64,000 bases of DNA from Halobacillus sp. A5. GTDB lineage: Bacteria > Bacillota > Bacilli > Bacillales > Halobacillaceae. A program made the translations under genes and the position numbers. The stretch is from assembly GCF_024189315.1 (NCBI RefSeq), contig NZ_JAIZEO010000001.1:496001-560000 (forward strand). Direction: 5' to 3'. Numbering within the stretch: the first letter of the stretch is position 1; each line of letters begins with the position of its first letter. Under the pieces are notes generated by a model that did not search any database, had not been told where the DNA came from, and worked only from the letters and a program-made list of their open reading frames with translations. Below are positions 9,840-18,080 of this stretch, in pieces.

Positions 9840-10880
9840 ATGGGTAAAACAGCTGTATTAGGTGCAGGAAGCTGGGGCACAGCTCTTGCTATAGTTTTGG
9901 CGGAAAATGGTCATGACGTTCAGCTTTGGTCACACCGGGCAGAACACGCTGCTGAAATTAACGCTGCACATAAAAATGAAAAATATTTAAAAGATATTGA
10001 AATTCCTGCTGCTATTTATGCGAGCTCAGATATGAAAAGTGTCGTGGAAGAAGCCGATCATATCATTCTAGTTGTACCAACTAAGGCAGTTCGGGAAGTA
10101 TGCAAGGAATTAGTCACGCATTTAACTTCAGAAGTAACGATTACTCACGCTGCAAAGGGGATTGAGCCTGAAACGTACAAGCGTGTGTCTGAAATTATCG
10201 CTGAAGAAATACCGAAAGACTTTTATAAGGATATTGTCGTACTGTCAGGTCCAAGTCACGCCGAAGAAGTGAGTTTGAAGCATCCAACTACCGTCACCGT
10301 TTCTTCCAAGGATTTAAACGTAGCTGCAACTGTACAGGATCTCTTTATTAATGAGAAGTTTAGAGTTTATACTTCTCCGGACCTAGTTGGTGTAGAGCTT
10401 GGAGGAGCGTTAAAGAATATTATTGCCCTTGGTGCAGGGATTTCTGATGGGCTGGGGTTTGGAGATAATGCAAAAGCAGCTCTGATTACACGCGGCTTAG
10501 CGGAAATTGCCAGACTTGGAACATCTATGGGAGCTAATCCGCTGACATTCTCTGGTTTAACAGGTATAGGTGATCTTATCGTTACGTGTACAAGTGCCCA
10601 CAGCCGTAACTGGAGAGCAGGGAATAAGCTGGGAAAAGGAGCTGACCTGGACCAGGTACTTGAAGAAATGGGAATGGTTGTCGAAGGAGTCCGTACGACA
10701 AAAGCAGCATATCAATTATCTAAGAAACAAGAGGTTGACATGCCGATAACGGCCGGAATTTACCGGATTTTATTTGAAAATGCTGATCCAAGAGATGTGG
10801 TGACGCAGCTCATGACCCGCATCCGACGTCATGAGATGGAGGATTTAACGAATATCCTTGATGATCAAATGAACAACTAA
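9840..10880 (+). CDS. gpsA: Glycerol-3-phosphate dehydrogenase [NAD(P)+]
   Basis: GpsA reduces dihydroxyacetone phosphate to sn-glycerol-3-phosphate, the backbone for phospholipids and teichoic acids. The Rossmann motif GAGSWGTALA lies at residues 6-15. The catalytic-region motifs LSGPSHAEEV and GGALKNIIALGAG, and the substrate-binding ITRGLAEIARLG, are present. The length of 346 residues is normal. It is co-directional with der. Confidence 0.97.
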   Translation: MGKTAVLGAGSWGTALAIVLAENGHDVQLWSHRAEHAAEINAAHKNEKYLKDIEIPAAIYASSDMKSVVEEADHIILVVPTKAVREVCKELVTHLTSEVTITHAAKGIEPETYKRVSEIIAEEIPKDFYKDIVVLSGPSHAEEVSLKHPTTVTVSSKDLNVAATVQDLFINEKFRVYTSPDLVGVELGGALKNIIALGAGISDGLGFGDNAKAALITRGLAEIARLGTSMGANPLTFSGLTGIGDLIVTCTSAHSRNWRAGNKLGKGADLDQVLEEMGMVVEGVRTTKAAYQLSKKQEVDMPITAGIYRILFENADPRDVVTQLMTRIRRHEMEDLTNILDDQMNN

Positions 10881-10889
10881 CACATTAAT

Positions 10890-10930
10890 CTTCTCGTGCA
10901 TATACTACCAAGAACAAATTGCACGAGGAG
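10890..10930 (+). promoter_or_regulatory. Hairpin covering the ribosome binding site of the spoVIF-like gene
   Basis: CTTCTCGTGCA (10890-10900) pairs with TGCACGAGGAG (10920-10930), giving 8 consecutive Watson-Crick pairs plus a G-T extension. The 3' arm contains the GAGGAG of the downstream gene's binding site. No T run follows, so it is not an ordinary terminator. Confidence 0.6.
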
Positions 10931-10940
10931 GTCAATAGTA

Positions 10941-11201
10941 GTGAGTAATTTTCAAAAAAACATTTTTGATCATTTGCAGAATAAAGCAAATATTAATCCA
11001 GATGACGTGTATAAAGTAGCTGATTCAGTGAAAAATGCGGACTTCAGTGATGAAAAAGTGGTAAGGCGTTTAGTAAGACAATTAGCTCGTGTGGCTAACA
11101 AGCCGGTTTCTAAGCAAAAAGAGGATAAAATTGTGGAGGCAATCGTAAACCAAAACATACCTCTGGACATGAATACTTTAAGTAAATACTTTAAAGGTTA
11201 A
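10941..11201 (+). CDS. spoVIF: Stage VI sporulation protein F-like protein
   Basis: This small 86-residue protein starts at a GTG 8 nt after GAGGAGGT. It contains the motif VRQLARVANKPVSKQKEDKIV (about residues 44-64), which I recognise from the SpoVIF (YjcC) family of spore-coat assembly proteins. It is soluble and helical and has no signal peptide. In B. subtilis spoVIF lies elsewhere. The assignment rests on that one conserved stretch. Confidence 0.72.
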   Translation: MSNFQKNIFDHLQNKANINPDDVYKVADSVKNADFSDEKVVRRLVRQLARVANKPVSKQKEDKIVEAIVNQNIPLDMNTLSKYFKG

Positions 11202-11224
11202 GTATATGTAGGCGTTTTAAGGAG

Positions 11225-11254
11225 ACAGTCCTCCAAAATTGCGCATACTATAAT
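11225..11254 (+). promoter_or_regulatory. Candidate promoter (SigK-like and SigA -10 elements overlapping)
   Basis: AC (11225-11226), a 17-nt spacer and CATACTATA (11244-11252) match the SigK pattern AC-N16/17-CATAnnnTA. A perfect TATAAT (11249-11254) overlaps it. No ORF follows before the terminator at 11303. Confidence 0.4.
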
Positions 11255-11302
11255 CCGTAGCAATTAATACGTATGAGCTATTTATGGGAATTATTTAGTC
11301 AA

Positions 11303-11332
11303 CCGGAGCATAGGGGCTCCGGATTTTTTTTT
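11303..11332 (+). terminator. Strong terminator before yphE
   Basis: CCGGAGC and GCTCCGG pair around a short loop and are followed by ATTTTTTTT. Confidence 0.92.
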
Positions 11333-11364
11333 GACTTCTTAAGAATGTACAGCTGTGGTATAAT
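11331..11364 (+). promoter_or_regulatory. Extended -10 promoter for yphE-yphF
   Basis: A perfect TATAAT (11359-11364) is preceded by TGG, an extended -10. TTGACT (11331-11336) is 22 nt away, too far for a normal -35, so the extended -10 probably carries the promoter. Confidence 0.5.
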
Positions 11365-11404
11365 ACCAACGAGTTCAATGGGAATATAGGAGAGGAAGTT
11401 TTTT

Positions 11405-11602
11405 ATGTCAGTAGCGATGTTGAAAATGTACATATCCTTTGCAGGAATCATTTCTTTATTTCTTGCCACAGGCTTAATTTATTTGAGCAGGTTTAAATTA
11501 TCAGGAATTATTTCTATCATAACTGCTGTTTTTGCTTATTTGTTTATGATTTTTGGCGGTCTTATTATACTTTACATCGTATTAAGCGGACCGACAGGTT
11601 AG
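11405..11602 (+). CDS. yphE: Small membrane protein YphE (DUF2768)
   Basis: This 65-residue protein has two hydrophobic helices (about 9-27 and 34-61) and a single short basic turn (SRFKLSG) between them. It lies between the gpsA region and yphF-spoIVA exactly as yphE does in B. subtilis. The function is unknown. The ATG follows GAGAGGAAG. Confidence 0.72.
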   Translation: MSVAMLKMYISFAGIISLFLATGLIYLSRFKLSGIISIITAVFAYLFMIFGGLIILYIVLSGPTG

Positions 11603-11615
11603 AAGGGGGACCCTC

Positions 11616-12338
11616 ATGAAATTACTAAAGTGGCTGAGTATCCCGGCAGTTTTGTTCATGCTGACCGGCTGTCTTTATCCTCAGTCTGAGCTTAAGAAAA
11701 ATAATGCTACAAACCAGGAGCAGTTAGAATCGGTACAGACAGCAGTGTCACAATATAAGGAACAAGAATCTGGATTACTTCCGATTAAAACAAAGGAGGA
11801 AGATACTCCACCTTTTTTAAAGTATCCTTTGGACTTTTCTAAATTAAGAGAAAGCGGACTGATAGGTGAGGCCCCTGGTAATTCATTTGAAAACGGGGGA
11901 CATTACCAGTACGTTATTATTAATCCGGATGAAGATCCTACTGTCAAAGTGGTGGATTTAAGAATGACTGAAGCCTTAAGGTCTCTTCAGTTAAAGGTGG
12001 ATTTCTATGAGAATGAGAATGAATTCCCACCTCTTAACAATAAGATTGCAAAAGGTGTTTACGACCTTAAGTATGAAGAAATGGGGCTGGAGAGTGCTCC
12101 GACTATAGACAGTCCGTATTCCGATCAAAAACTGCCTGTGTATATAAATGAACGAGGAGAACTGCTTGTTGATTACAGAAAAGAAATCTACCCGTTGTTA
12201 GAGGAGGAGGAGCACTCCTATGAGGAGGGAGATGACCTTCGTTACTTCTTGACGGATCATACTCCAATTGCCCCAGCTTATTCTCCGCCTTATACATTAG
12301 AGGATGGCGAACTTGTCTTCATGTCAGCTGACTCTTAA
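11616..12338 (+). CDS. yphF: YphF, membrane-anchored lipoprotein
   Basis: The N-terminus is a type II signal peptide with lipobox LTGC (cysteine at residue 19), so the mature protein should be lipid-anchored outside the membrane. The remaining 220 residues are hydrophilic and acidic, with no recognised catalytic motif. Position just before spoIVA and length match B. subtilis yphF, whose function is unknown. It is 13 nt after yphE, so the two are probably co-transcribed. Confidence 0.82.
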   Translation: MKLLKWLSIPAVLFMLTGCLYPQSELKKNNATNQEQLESVQTAVSQYKEQESGLLPIKTKEEDTPPFLKYPLDFSKLRESGLIGEAPGNSFENGGHYQYVIINPDEDPTVKVVDLRMTEALRSLQLKVDFYENENEFPPLNNKIAKGVYDLKYEEMGLESAPTIDSPYSDQKLPVYINERGELLVDYRKEIYPLLEEEEHSYEEGDDLRYFLTDHTPIAPAYSPPYTLEDGELVFMSADS

Positions 12339-12343
12339 AGATC

Positions 12344-12377
12344 ATCCCCCTTATCCCTTGTGGATAGGGGGGATTTT
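12344..12377 (+). terminator. Terminator after yphF
   Basis: ATCCCCCTTATCC pairs with GGATAGGGGGGAT around a 5-nt loop, with TTTT at the end. Confidence 0.85.
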
Positions 12378-12419
12378 ACTATGTAGTCAGAACGAACTTC
12401 GAGAACTTAATGAATTCGA

Positions 12420-12449
12420 GCATAATTACATGGGGTGATGTCATAGAAT
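12420..12449 (+). promoter_or_regulatory. SigE promoter of spoIVA
   Basis: GCATAATT (12420-12427) and CATAGAAT (12442-12449) are 14 nt apart. They differ by about one base each from the SigE -35 and -10 consensus (GCATATT-type and CATACAAT). SigE control of spoIVA is established in B. subtilis. Confidence 0.7.
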
Positions 12450-12499
12450 GAGAGTGTCCAAGCTTGTAATTTTGTGAAATTTATCTGGGAGGGGATCTT

Positions 12500-13978
12500 T
12501 TGGAAAAGGTTGATATTTTCAGTGATATCTCCAAGCGTACTAATGGAGATATTTATCTGGGAGTTGTAGGTGCGGTTCGGACAGGAAAATCAACATTTAT
12601 AAAAAAGTTCATGGAGTTGGTTGTCATTCCTCATATGGAGGATGATTCCGAAAGAGAAAGAGCCATGGATGAACTGCCTCAAAGTGCCGCAGGGAAAACC
12701 ATAATGACCACTGAACCTAAATTCGTTCCTAATCAGGCTGCTACTATTCAGTTTGATGAGCACTTAGACGTCCGTGTCCGCATGGTAGACTGTGTTGGCT
12801 ATGCTGTAAATGGTGCTGTCGGATATGAAGATGAAAGCGGTCCTAGAATGATTCACACACCATGGTATGAGGAAGCGATTCCCTTTCATGAAGCTGCGGA
12901 GATCGGTACACAAAAAGTGATTCAGGAACACTCAACCATTGGTATTGTCGTCACAACTGATGGAACAATCGGCGAGATTGCTCGTGCTGACTACGTCGAA
13001 GCGGAAGAGAAGGTAGTGGAAGAGCTCAGGGAAGTTGGTAAGCCATTTATCATGGTTGTTAATTCCGCACAGCCTCACAGTGATCGTACCGAACATTTAA
13101 GAAAACAGCTGCAGGAGAAATATGATATTCCTGTCCTTGCATTATCTGTAGAAAGCATGCGTGATCAGGACGTTCATAACGTTCTAAGGGAAGCGTTATT
13201 TGAATTTCCAGTCCTTGAAGTAAACGTGAATCTTCCAAGCTGGGTTATGGTGCTTGACTCCCGCCACTGGCTGCGCAGACACCTGCAGACAGCTATAGAA
13301 GAAACAGTTCAAGATATTAAAAGACTTCGGGATGTAGATCAAGTAATTGGTAATTTTGATCAATATGAACATATAACGGGTGCTCACATTTCCGGTATGG
13401 ACCTGGGAGAAGGAATTGCAGAAATCGATCTCCAGGCACCGGATTACTTGTATGACCAAGTGCTCAAAGAAATTGTAGGGGAAGAAATTAGAGGTAAAGA
13501 TCACCTTCTTGAGATTATGCAGGACTTTTCACACGCAAAGAGAGAGTATGATCAAGTTGCTGATGCCTTACAGATGGTGAAGCAGACCGGCTATGGAATT
13601 GCTGCCCCTTCATTAGAAGATATGGAGTTAGACGAACCAGAAATTATTCGCCAGGGATCCAGGTTTGGAGTAAGGTTAAAGGCAGTGGCGCCTTCAATTC
13701 ATATGGTTAAGGTTGATGTTCAGTCGGAATTTTCTCCGATTATTGGTACGGAGAAACAAAGTGAAGAGCTTGTCCGATATTTAATGCAGGATTTTGAAGA
13801 AGATCCGCTCTCTATTTGGAATTCTGATATTTTTGGCCGTTCATTAAGTTCTATCGTAAGAGAAGGGATCCAGGCAAAGCTTTCACTTATGCCGGAAAAT
13901 GCCAGATATAAATTAAAAGAAACTTTAGAAAGAATTATTAATGAAGGCTCAGGCGGAATGATAGCGATCATCTTATAA
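12500..13978 (+). CDS. spoIVA: SpoIVA, spore coat basement-layer ATPase
   Basis: SpoIVA polymerises by ATP hydrolysis on the forespore surface and anchors the coat. The 492-residue length is the family norm. The Walker A motif GAVRTGKST lies at residues 24-32 in an N-terminal TRAFAC-type NTPase domain. The C-terminus ends in the conserved glycine-rich hydrophobic tail (GSGGMIAIIL) that helps membrane docking via SpoVM. The TTG start matches the conserved MEKVDIF N-terminus and follows GGGAGGGGA. Confidence 0.98.
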   Translation: MEKVDIFSDISKRTNGDIYLGVVGAVRTGKSTFIKKFMELVVIPHMEDDSERERAMDELPQSAAGKTIMTTEPKFVPNQAATIQFDEHLDVRVRMVDCVGYAVNGAVGYEDESGPRMIHTPWYEEAIPFHEAAEIGTQKVIQEHSTIGIVVTTDGTIGEIARADYVEAEEKVVEELREVGKPFIMVVNSAQPHSDRTEHLRKQLQEKYDIPVLALSVESMRDQDVHNVLREALFEFPVLEVNVNLPSWVMVLDSRHWLRRHLQTAIEETVQDIKRLRDVDQVIGNFDQYEHITGAHISGMDLGEGIAEIDLQAPDYLYDQVLKEIVGEEIRGKDHLLEIMQDFSHAKREYDQVADALQMVKQTGYGIAAPSLEDMELDEPEIIRQGSRFGVRLKAVAPSIHMVKVDVQSEFSPIIGTEKQSEELVRYLMQDFEEDPLSIWNSDIFGRSLSSIVREGIQAKLSLMPENARYKLKETLERIINEGSGGMIAIIL

Positions 13979-14010
13979 CGGCTCCTTAAAGAGCCGTTTT
14001 AATTTTTTTT
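13977..14010 (+). terminator. Terminator of spoIVA
   Basis: AACGGCTC pairs with GAGCCGTT around a 6-nt loop, and TTAATTTTTTTT follows. Confidence 0.9.
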
Positions 14011-14082
14011 AGAAAATAAAACAAAAGTTTTTAATCATATTTTTATGTAAACCAGATTAATATTATTACACAGACTTCATTC

Positions 14083-14116
14083 ACGCTGAAACCTTGATAT
14101 ATCAAGGTTTTAGCGT
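14083..14116. terminator. Bidirectional terminator-like hairpin
   Basis: Arms ACGCTGAAACCTTGAT and ATCAAGGTTTTAGCGT pair with one mismatch/wobble and only two bases between them. ATTTTAAT follows on the plus strand. It stands alone about 75 nt after the spoIVA terminator. Confidence 0.55.
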
Positions 14117-14214
14117 ATTTTAATGTTTATGTAAAATATTCCGTGGAGAAGGTATATAACTTCCGAAAAAAGTGAAGAATGGCTAGAAATAGGCATTCTT
14201 ATAAGTTTTCTCTA

Positions 14215-14243
14215 TTGAATTTCCTATCAAAGTCGTTTAATAT
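14215..14243 (+). promoter_or_regulatory. Candidate SigA promoter for hbs
   Basis: TTGAAT (14215-14220) and TAATAT (14238-14243) are 17 nt apart, each 4 of 6 to consensus, about 95 nt before the hbs start. Confidence 0.4.
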
Positions 14244-14337
14244 AAGGCTTGTCATCATATATTGATGATTTTAGAGGCACTTTAAGTGAATTAATAGTCG
14301 CTTAAAAGACCAACCTTCTTGGAAGGAGGTGAATGTC

Positions 14338-14610
14338 ATGAACAAGACAGACCTGATCAATGCAGTTTCTGAGAAAGCTGAGCTTTCCAAAAAAGACGCA
14401 ACACAAGCGGTTGATTCTGTATTCGAATCTATCATGGATTCACTAAAAGATGGTGAGAAAGTTCAATTGATTGGATTCGGTAACTTTGAAGTACGTGAGC
14501 GTGCGGCACGTAAAGGCCGTAACCCACAAACAGGTGAAGAGATTGAAATCTCTGCAAGCAAAGTTCCTGCTTTCAAACCTGGTAAAGCCCTTAAAGATGC
14601 TGTTAAATAA
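14338..14610 (+). CDS. hbs: DNA-binding protein HU (HBsu)
   Basis: This 90-residue nucleoid protein has the full HU fold. It opens [14 protein letters not shown] and carries the [21 protein letters not shown] arm region (about residues 46-66) that wraps DNA. The ATG at 14338 is placed by AAGGAGGTG. An in-frame GTG at 14329 lies inside that site. The gene is monocistronic, with its own terminator. In B. subtilis mtrA and mtrB follow; here only mtrB does. Confidence 0.98.
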   Translation: MNKTDLINAVSEKAELSKKDATQAVDSVFESIMDSLKDGEKVQLIGFGNFEVRERAARKGRNPQTGEEIEISASKVPAFKPGKALKDAVK

Positions 14611-14626
14611 TAGCTACATAGGGCTT

Positions 14627-14655
14627 AAGGGGTGCTTTTAAAAGCACCCCTTTTT
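14627..14655 (+). terminator. Terminator of hbs
   Basis: AAGGGGTGCTTTT and AAAAGCACCCC form a near loop-less hairpin followed by TTTTT. Confidence 0.92.
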
Positions 14656-14677
14656 CAATGGTAAATAATTAGAATTT

Positions 14678-14706
14678 TTGACATAATAAAAGGTATAAGA
14701 GATAGT
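14678..14706 (+). promoter_or_regulatory. SigA promoter for mtrB
   Basis: A perfect TTGACA (14678-14683) is followed after 17 nt by GATAGT (14701-14706, 4 of 6 to consensus). Confidence 0.55.
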
Positions 14707-14732
14707 TAAAGTTAACGAAAGGAGTTCTGTAA

Positions 14733-14957
14733 ATGGCTGCTTCAGATAATGATTTTTTTGTAATTAAAGCATTAGAAGACGGAGTAAATGTAATCGGATT
14801 AACCCGTGGTACAGATACTCGTTTTCATCATTCAGAAAAGTTAGACCGTAATGAAGTAATGATCGCCCAGTTTACCGAGCATACCTCAGCTGTGAAAATA
14901 AGAGGAAAAGCTATCATTCAAACAAGTCATGGCGAAATGAAGAATGAAGCAGAGTAA
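14733..14957 (+). CDS. mtrB: TRAP, trp RNA-binding attenuation protein
   Basis: TRAP forms an 11-subunit ring that binds tryptophan and (G/U)AG repeats in trp leader RNA. The 74-residue sequence has the conserved [20 protein letters not shown] strand region (about 6-25) and the KIRGKA RNA-binding loop (about 55-60). The ATG follows GAAAGGAG. It has its own promoter and is not preceded by mtrA (folE). No trp operon is in the window. Confidence 0.95.
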   Translation: MAASDNDFFVIKALEDGVNVIGLTRGTDTRFHHSEKLDRNEVMIAQFTEHTSAVKIRGKAIIQTSHGEMKNEAE

Positions 14958-14999
14958 GCATCTCTGCCGTTTACATAGTAAGCATAATGTGATGCTTTA

Positions 15000-15008
15000 T
15001 GCTATAAT
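15000..15008 (+). promoter_or_regulatory. Extended -10 promoter for hepS-menG-hepT
   Basis: TGC followed by a perfect TATAAT (15003-15008) lies about 45 nt before hepS. No good -35 is present, as is common for extended -10 promoters. Confidence 0.5.
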
Positions 15009-15053
15009 AATTATATTTTAGATGTGCGGTAGAAAGGGATTAGGTGATAAAAG

Positions 15054-15842
15054 GTGAATCCATCAGATATGCATATTGACCAATTAAAGACAACAATTGC
15101 CGCTAAGGTCCGCCATCCTTTTTTAGCTAAGTTTATTGCGGATCCCGTTATCGATGAGGACAAGCTCGCTATTCTGATATCTATCATGGATCACACAACT
15201 CTTCCTGCATACAAAAAAGAAAAATATATAGTTACTACAATGCTTGTGCAAATTGCACTGGATACTCATGATCTTGTTACTCTTTCTGATAATGATGATG
15301 AACATGAGACGGTAAGAACCAGACAATTAACCGTGCTGGCAGGGGATTATTACAGTGGGTTGTATTACTACATGCTTGCGCAGTTAAATGATATTCCGAT
15401 GGTCCGCACTTTAGCGGGTGCAATTAAAGAAATAAATGAGCTGAAGATGGATTTGTATTATAAAGATGTAGAGTCCTTTCAAGAATTTTTCACTTCATTA
15501 AAGAAGATTGAATCATTGCTTATTCAGCGGGTTGCTGACTGTGTCCAAAAGACAGCGATCAGCGAAATGGCAGGGGACTGGTTATTTACTAAAAGGCTGA
15601 TGGAAGAAAAGAACAGCTATCAGGAAGGCCGGTTCTCCCCCGTGATTGAGCTGTTAATAAACAGACCGGAAGAAACGAGCACTCAACTCCTGACTAATAT
15701 TGAACAGTTGATTCATAAACAAATTACTAAAATTGAAGTGACGGTTTCACAACTGCCTATTCATTTTAATTGGCTGAAGGCTTATATAGATTCATCGATC
15801 TATCACCGCTTTTATAAAACACATATGGCAGAGGAAGGGTAA
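15054..15842 (+). CDS. hepS: Heptaprenyl diphosphate synthase component I
   Basis: HepS is the non-catalytic, length-determining subunit that pairs with HepT to make the C35 side chain of menaquinone-7. This helical 262-residue protein resembles HepS/GerCA. It contains the conserved DHTTLPAYKKEKYIVTTMLVQ-like helix (about residues 47-67) and the LAGDYYSGLYY stretch (about 95-105). The GTG start follows TAGGTGATA. menG starts 3 nt after the stop, so translation is probably coupled. Confidence 0.9.
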   Translation: MNPSDMHIDQLKTTIAAKVRHPFLAKFIADPVIDEDKLAILISIMDHTTLPAYKKEKYIVTTMLVQIALDTHDLVTLSDNDDEHETVRTRQLTVLAGDYYSGLYYYMLAQLNDIPMVRTLAGAIKEINELKMDLYYKDVESFQEFFTSLKKIESLLIQRVADCVQKTAISEMAGDWLFTKRLMEEKNSYQEGRFSPVIELLINRPEETSTQLLTNIEQLIHKQITKIEVTVSQLPIHFNWLKAYIDSSIYHRFYKTHMAEEG

Positions 15843-15845
15843 GAG

Positions 15846-16556
15846 ATGCAGCAACAGTCTAAAGAAGAACGGGTGCATCACGTATTCGAAAAAATTTATA
15901 ATCGATATGATGCAATGAATTCAATAATTTCATTTCAGCAGCACAGACTCTGGAGAAAAGATGTTATGAAACGTATGAAGGTGAAAAGGGGCGGTTCGAC
16001 CCTGGATGTTTGCTGTGGAACCGGGGACTGGACGATGTCTTTAGCAGGTGAAACGGGTCCATCCGGAAAGGTAATCGGCCTGGATTTCAGCGAGAATATG
16101 CTGTCCGTAGCTATAAGAAAGAAGCTTGAGTCCCGTATGAAGCATGTGGAATTCCAACATGGTAATGCGATGGCTCTTCCTTTTGAAGATAATCAATTTG
16201 ATTACGTTACGATAGGATTCGGTTTAAGAAACGTACCTGATTATCTGCAAGTATTAAAAGAAATGCACCGAGTTGTAAAACCCGGTGGAAAAGTGGTCTG
16301 TTTAGAAACATCACAGCCGACAAACCCAGTTTTTAAAAGGCTTTACTATTTTTATTTTGGTTATATAATGCCTGTCTTTGGAAAGCTGTTTGCCCGCAGT
16401 TATAATGAATACAGCTGGTTGCACGAGTCCGCAAAAGATTTTCCTGGTAAAGTTGAATTGGCTGATCTTTTTTACGAATCAGGGTTGGTTGATGTACAAG
16501 TGAAGTCTTATACAGGCGGGGCGGCAGCGATGCACATGGGTGAAAAACCATCGTAA
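15846..16556 (+). CDS. menG: Demethylmenaquinone C-methyltransferase (UbiE/MenG)
   Basis: This enzyme methylates demethylmenaquinone with S-adenosylmethionine, the last step of menaquinone synthesis. The SAM-binding motif DVCCGTGDW (about residues 54-62), the GLDFSENML motif and the family signature FGLRNVPD (about 119-126) are visible. The 236-residue length is normal. It lies between the two halves of heptaprenyl diphosphate synthase, as in B. subtilis. Confidence 0.95.
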   Translation: MQQQSKEERVHHVFEKIYNRYDAMNSIISFQQHRLWRKDVMKRMKVKRGGSTLDVCCGTGDWTMSLAGETGPSGKVIGLDFSENMLSVAIRKKLESRMKHVEFQHGNAMALPFEDNQFDYVTIGFGLRNVPDYLQVLKEMHRVVKPGGKVVCLETSQPTNPVFKRLYYFYFGYIMPVFGKLFARSYNEYSWLHESAKDFPGKVELADLFYESGLVDVQVKSYTGGAAAMHMGEKPS

Positions 16557-16571
16557 TTGAGGATGAAGACA

Positions 16572-17540
16572 ATGAAACTGGCTATGATTTATTCCTTTCT
16601 TAAACAGGATTTAGCAACAATTGAAGAAGCAGTAAATGAAACCATCCAATCTGAAAATCCTGTATTGCGTGAGGCGTCAAGTCAACTTTTAAGAGCGGGG
16701 GGGAAAAGAATCCGTCCTGTTTTTGTGTTACTTGCCGGCAAATTTGGAGATTATCAGATTGATCAAATGAAAGCCGTCGCAGTATCTCTTGAACTCATAC
16801 ATACAGCTTCACTGGTCCATGACGATGTAATCGATGAAGCAGAAGTGAGGAGAGGAGAGCCGACAATTAAGTCAAAATGGGACAATCGGATAGCCATGTA
16901 TACAGGGGACTACATATTTGCCCGCTCTTTAGAAAATCTAACCTCCTTAAACAACCCTTTAGCACATCAGGTGTTAGCAGAAACAATGGTAGAACTTTGT
17001 TTAGGTGAAATTGAGCAAATTAAAGATAAGTATAATCTTGAGCAAAACATCAGGCAGTATTTAAGGCGAATAAAAAGAAAAACGGCCATCCTTATTGCGG
17101 CAAGCTGTAGAATGGGTGCTATTGCTGCTAATGTTACAAAGGAAGAAGAAAAGGCTTTGCACCTTTATGGTTATTATGTGGGGATGTCCTACCAGATTAT
17201 CGACGATGTACTGGATTTCACAGCTTCAGAAAAGGAGTTGGGTAAACCGGCGGGCAGTGATTTAATTCAAGGAAACATTACTCTTCCTGTTTTATACTCA
17301 CTTCAGGATAATGAACTCAAGTCAGACCTGATGAGCCTGTTTCTAAAAGAAAACAGAGTCCCAGGAGATTTCTCTGCAGTAATTGATAAAATTAAAAGCA
17401 ATGGATCAATTGAAAGGTCATTAGAGTTAAGTGACCGTTATTTAAAGAAAGCTTATGAGGCGTTGGAGTGTTTACCTCAGAATAGAGCTAAGCAGACACT
17501 CAAAGGTATTGCGAAATATATTGGAAAAAGAAGGACATAA
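16572..17540 (+). CDS. hepT: Heptaprenyl diphosphate synthase component II
   Basis: HepT is the catalytic trans-prenyltransferase. Both aspartate-rich motifs are present: DDVID (about residues 84-88) and DDVLD (about 208-212), together with GGKRIRP for substrate phosphate binding. The ATG at 16572 gives MKLAMIYSFL, which aligns with the B. subtilis core, and follows GAGGA by 8 nt. Upstream in-frame TTG (16557) and ATG (16563) are weaker. The C-terminal KYIGKR is conserved. Confidence 0.94.
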   Translation: MKLAMIYSFLKQDLATIEEAVNETIQSENPVLREASSQLLRAGGKRIRPVFVLLAGKFGDYQIDQMKAVAVSLELIHTASLVHDDVIDEAEVRRGEPTIKSKWDNRIAMYTGDYIFARSLENLTSLNNPLAHQVLAETMVELCLGEIEQIKDKYNLEQNIRQYLRRIKRKTAILIAASCRMGAIAANVTKEEEKALHLYGYYVGMSYQIIDDVLDFTASEKELGKPAGSDLIQGNITLPVLYSLQDNELKSDLMSLFLKENRVPGDFSAVIDKIKSNGSIERSLELSDRYLKKAYEALECLPQNRAKQTLKGIAKYIGKRRT

Positions 17541-17545
17541 AAGGT

Positions 17546-17574
17546 TTGCCACCCTGATGAAAGTTTGGTAAAAT
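17546..17574 (+). promoter_or_regulatory. SigA promoter for ndk
   Basis: TTGCCA (17546-17551) and TAAAAT (17569-17574) are separated by exactly 17 nt, each 5 of 6 to consensus. Confidence 0.65.
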
Positions 17575-17629
17575 CTTTTATGGTGCTTTATAAAAGCGCT
17601 TCCAAATACATAAACTGAGGTGTTTATCC

Positions 17630-18076
17630 ATGGAAAAAACGTTTTTAATGATTAAACCAGATGGAGTTCAGCGTAACCTGACAGGACAAATTATTTCCAA
17701 ATTTGAAAACAAAGGGTTTAAATTAGCAGGAGCCAAACTGATGCTGATTGACCGCTCCCTTGCTGAAGAGCATTACGGCGAACACAAGGGCAAGCCTTTC
17801 TTTAAAGAGTTGGTTGATTTTATCACTTCAGGACCAGTATTTGCGATGGTGTGGGAAGGTGAAAACGTAATCTTAACCGCACGTCAAATGATGGGGGCAA
17901 CAAATCCCCAAGAAGCCTCACCAGGCACTGTACGGGGCGACTATGGTTTAACGGTAGGAAAGAATGTAATTCATGGATCAGACTCACAGCAGAGTGCTGA
18001 ACGCGAAATCGGTCTGTTCTTTAATGAAAAAGAACTGATCGACTACAACAAGGATAATTTATCCTGGATCTATTAA
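17630..18076 (+). CDS. ndk: Nucleoside diphosphate kinase
   Basis: Ndk exchanges gamma-phosphates among NTPs and NDPs through a phosphohistidine. The active-site signature NVIHGSDS (His near residue 115) and the N-terminal [11 protein letters not shown] are present, and 148 residues is the standard length. It has its own promoter and terminator. Confidence 0.98.
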   Translation: MEKTFLMIKPDGVQRNLTGQIISKFENKGFKLAGAKLMLIDRSLAEEHYGEHKGKPFFKELVDFITSGPVFAMVWEGENVILTARQMMGATNPQEASPGTVRGDYGLTVGKNVIHGSDSQQSAEREIGLFFNEKELIDYNKDNLSWIY

Positions 18077-18080
18077 GTCA

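Larger units (their letters stand above)
14011..14337. other. Gap between spoIVA and hbs, long hbs leader
   Basis: No ORF with a ribosome binding site is seen in this AT-rich gap. It holds a large imperfect inverted repeat at 14083-14116 and a candidate promoter at 14215-14243, each listed separately. A small TCATCA/TGATGA hairpin lies near 14252-14268. B. subtilis hbs also has a long leader with more than one promoter. Confidence 0.6.

Noticed and set aside
10896-10940. Longer start for the spoVIF-like protein at GTG 10896
   Set aside because: It would translate through the hairpin and lacks a binding site; GTG 10941 has an excellent one.
13196-13504. 102-residue minus-strand ORF inside spoIVA
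   Set aside because: It lies wholly within the conserved SpoIVA coding frame and has no plausible start site.
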